From Geothrix sp. 21YS21S-4 (lineage in GTDB: Bacteria > Acidobacteriota > Holophagae > Holophagales > Holophagaceae): DNA of 64,000 nucleotides. The stretch covers positions 2,542,001 through 2,606,000 of the forward strand of contig NZ_CP132719.1 in the NCBI RefSeq assembly GCF_030845995.1. The letters run 5' to 3'. Of this stretch, positions 63,112 to 64,000 are shown piece after piece; the stretch's first letter is position 1, and every line of letters starts with the position of its first letter. The position numbers were made by a program, and so were the translations under genes. The notes beneath the pieces are model-generated. The model was given only the letters and a program-made list of their open reading frames with translations, was not told the DNA's origin and did not search any database.

Positions 63112-64000
63112 TCAGGGCGGGGGCGGGCCGCCGGGCCCCTTGGGCCCCAGCGGGGACGCGGCGGCGGAGGCGGCCTTGGTATCCTTGGCGGAGGGCTGGA
63201 CGCCCGTCGCCACCGCCATCCCCTCCCGCAGGTCGGAGCCGGAGACCTCCGTGAACTGGCCGTCGCTGAGTCCCGCCGTCACAGCCACGGGGCGGAGCGA
63301 GCCGTTCTCCGCGAGCCACAGCCGCTCCTGGCCCAGGGCGGCGACAGTTCCCTGGACCGTCCCGGGATCGAACCGCAGCGCCAGGTTCGGAACGCGCAGA
63401 ACGTCCGTCCGCCGCGCGGTGGTGATGTCCACGTGGGCGGTCATGCCGGGATACAGGATGTAGTCCCCGCGCGAGGTTCCCGCCCGCGGGACGTTGGCCA
63501 CGTCCATCACCACCGTGTAGGTCACCACGTTGTTGCTGGTGGTCGGATTGAGCTGGACCTCCCGCACGCGGCCCTCGAAGGTGCGGTCCGGGAAGCTGCT
63601 GACGGTGAAGGCCACGGACTGCCCCGCTTCCACCTGGCCGATGTCCGCCTCGTCAATGGCCGCCTTGAGCTGCATCTGCGACAGATCCTGGGCGATCACG
63701 AACAGGCTGGGCGTGCTGAAGCTGGCGGCCACCGTCTGGCCCACGTCCACCACCCGCGAGACCACCACCCCGTCCACCGGGGCGCGGATGGTGCAGTACG
63801 CGAGGTTGATCTCCGCCTTGACGCACTCCGCGCGGGCGGCGTCCAGAACCCCCTGGGCGCTCTGGAAGGCCGAGACCCGGGCATCGAGATCGGAGGCCGA
63901 CACCAGCTTGGCTTCCCCCAGCGCGCGGTAGCGGGCGAGGTCCGCCTTGGCGTTGTCGTAGGCCGCCTGCGCCTTGAGCACCGCGGCCTTGGCGCCGCTG
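63112..64000 (-). CDS. MacA/HlyD-like periplasmic adaptor, N-terminus beyond right edge
   Basis: At least 296 residues of a membrane-fusion protein; the start lies outside the window. The visible part has the end of the helical hairpin (KAQAAYDNAKADLARYRALGE), the second lipoyl half (CTIRAPVDGVVVSRVVDVGQTV), the barrel (VVTYTVVMDVAN) and the C-terminal domain (PVAVTAGLSDGQFTEVSG). It lacks the 85-residue insert of the first adaptor. The pair of adaptor and permease repeats the arrangement at 7757-10622. The ATPase could be upstream outside the window. Confidence 0.9.
   Translation of the reverse strand, partial: SGAKAAVLKAQAAYDNAKADLARYRALGEAKLVSASDLDARVSAFQSAQGVLDAARAECVKAEINLAYCTIRAPVDGVVVSRVVDVGQTVAASFSTPSLFVIAQDLSQMQLKAAIDEADIGQVEAGQSVAFTVSSFPDRTFEGRVREVQLNPTTSNNVVTYTVVMDVANVPRAGTSRGDYILYPGMTAHVDITTARRTDVLRVPNLALRFDPGTVQGTVAALGQERLWLAENGSLRPVAVTAGLSDGQFTEVSGSDLREGMAVATGVQPSAKDTKAASAAASPLGPKGPGGPPPP

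Overview
The window is high-GC bacterial chromosome, densely coded on both strands, with no phage, plasmid or IS genes and no CRISPR array. An Acidobacteriota lineage of the Holophaga/Geothrix type is my best guess. It rests on an MglA-type GTPase, DUF4136, DUF4382 and DUF5916 proteins, MacA/MacB-like pairs and the GC-rich codon use. It is inference, because no rRNA is present.

Layout. 1-7516: the 3' part of an alpha/beta hydrolase gene, tRNA-Ser(UGA), a DUF4382 lipoprotein, ilvE, a MocR regulator, a DUF4136 lipoprotein, tpx and an MFS exporter. 7513-10622: a MacB-like permease and MacA-like adaptor without an ATPase gene, with relics of permease ends on both sides. 10730-18226: nuoHIJKLMN, the membrane half of complex I, in tight order. 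18227-24095: a repeat-rich gap, then glnS, proC, a small unknown gene, gltX and an MglA-like GTPase. 24237-29103: an FHA/RDD protein, dcd, a small membrane protein, an FHA-GAF-cyclase and rimO. 29161-34521: a DUF5916 outer-membrane protein, a LolD/LolC-like ABC pair and pgpA, separated by dispersed hairpin repeats. 34528-41696: an XPB helicase, a large TIG-repeat metalloprotease-like lipoprotein and a WYL/helicase-associated protein. 41902-46221: a coiled-coil membrane protein, an ECF sigma factor with a membrane partner, family-4 uracil-DNA glycosylase, a LapA/LapB-like TPR protein and a small unknown gene. 46415-50478: an HD/OB-fold RNase-like protein, an S4 protein, two parvulin-type chaperones and a BI-1 protein, in one direction. 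50564-57809: bioF, a hybrid histidine kinase, a TPR protein, an MgtC protein, bioD and bioA. 57817-64000: a metallo-beta-lactamase-fold hydrolase, a fumarylacetoacetase-family protein, a proline iminopeptidase-like protein, a flavin reductase-like protein, and a second MacB/MacA-like pair that runs off the right edge.

The genes are mostly housekeeping: respiration, tRNA charging, biotin synthesis, envelope biogenesis and export. The unusual content is in the gaps. At least three families of intergenic hairpin repeats are present. One (called A here) has four copies of about 130-150 bp, and in three of them the first bases of the element include the TGA of the preceding reading frame. Next to several repeats the last codons of the preceding gene are duplicated: the permease at 7757, the DUF5916 gene at 29161 and, more weakly, glnS. 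These tail duplications tied to structured repeats are the main candidates for something undescribed.
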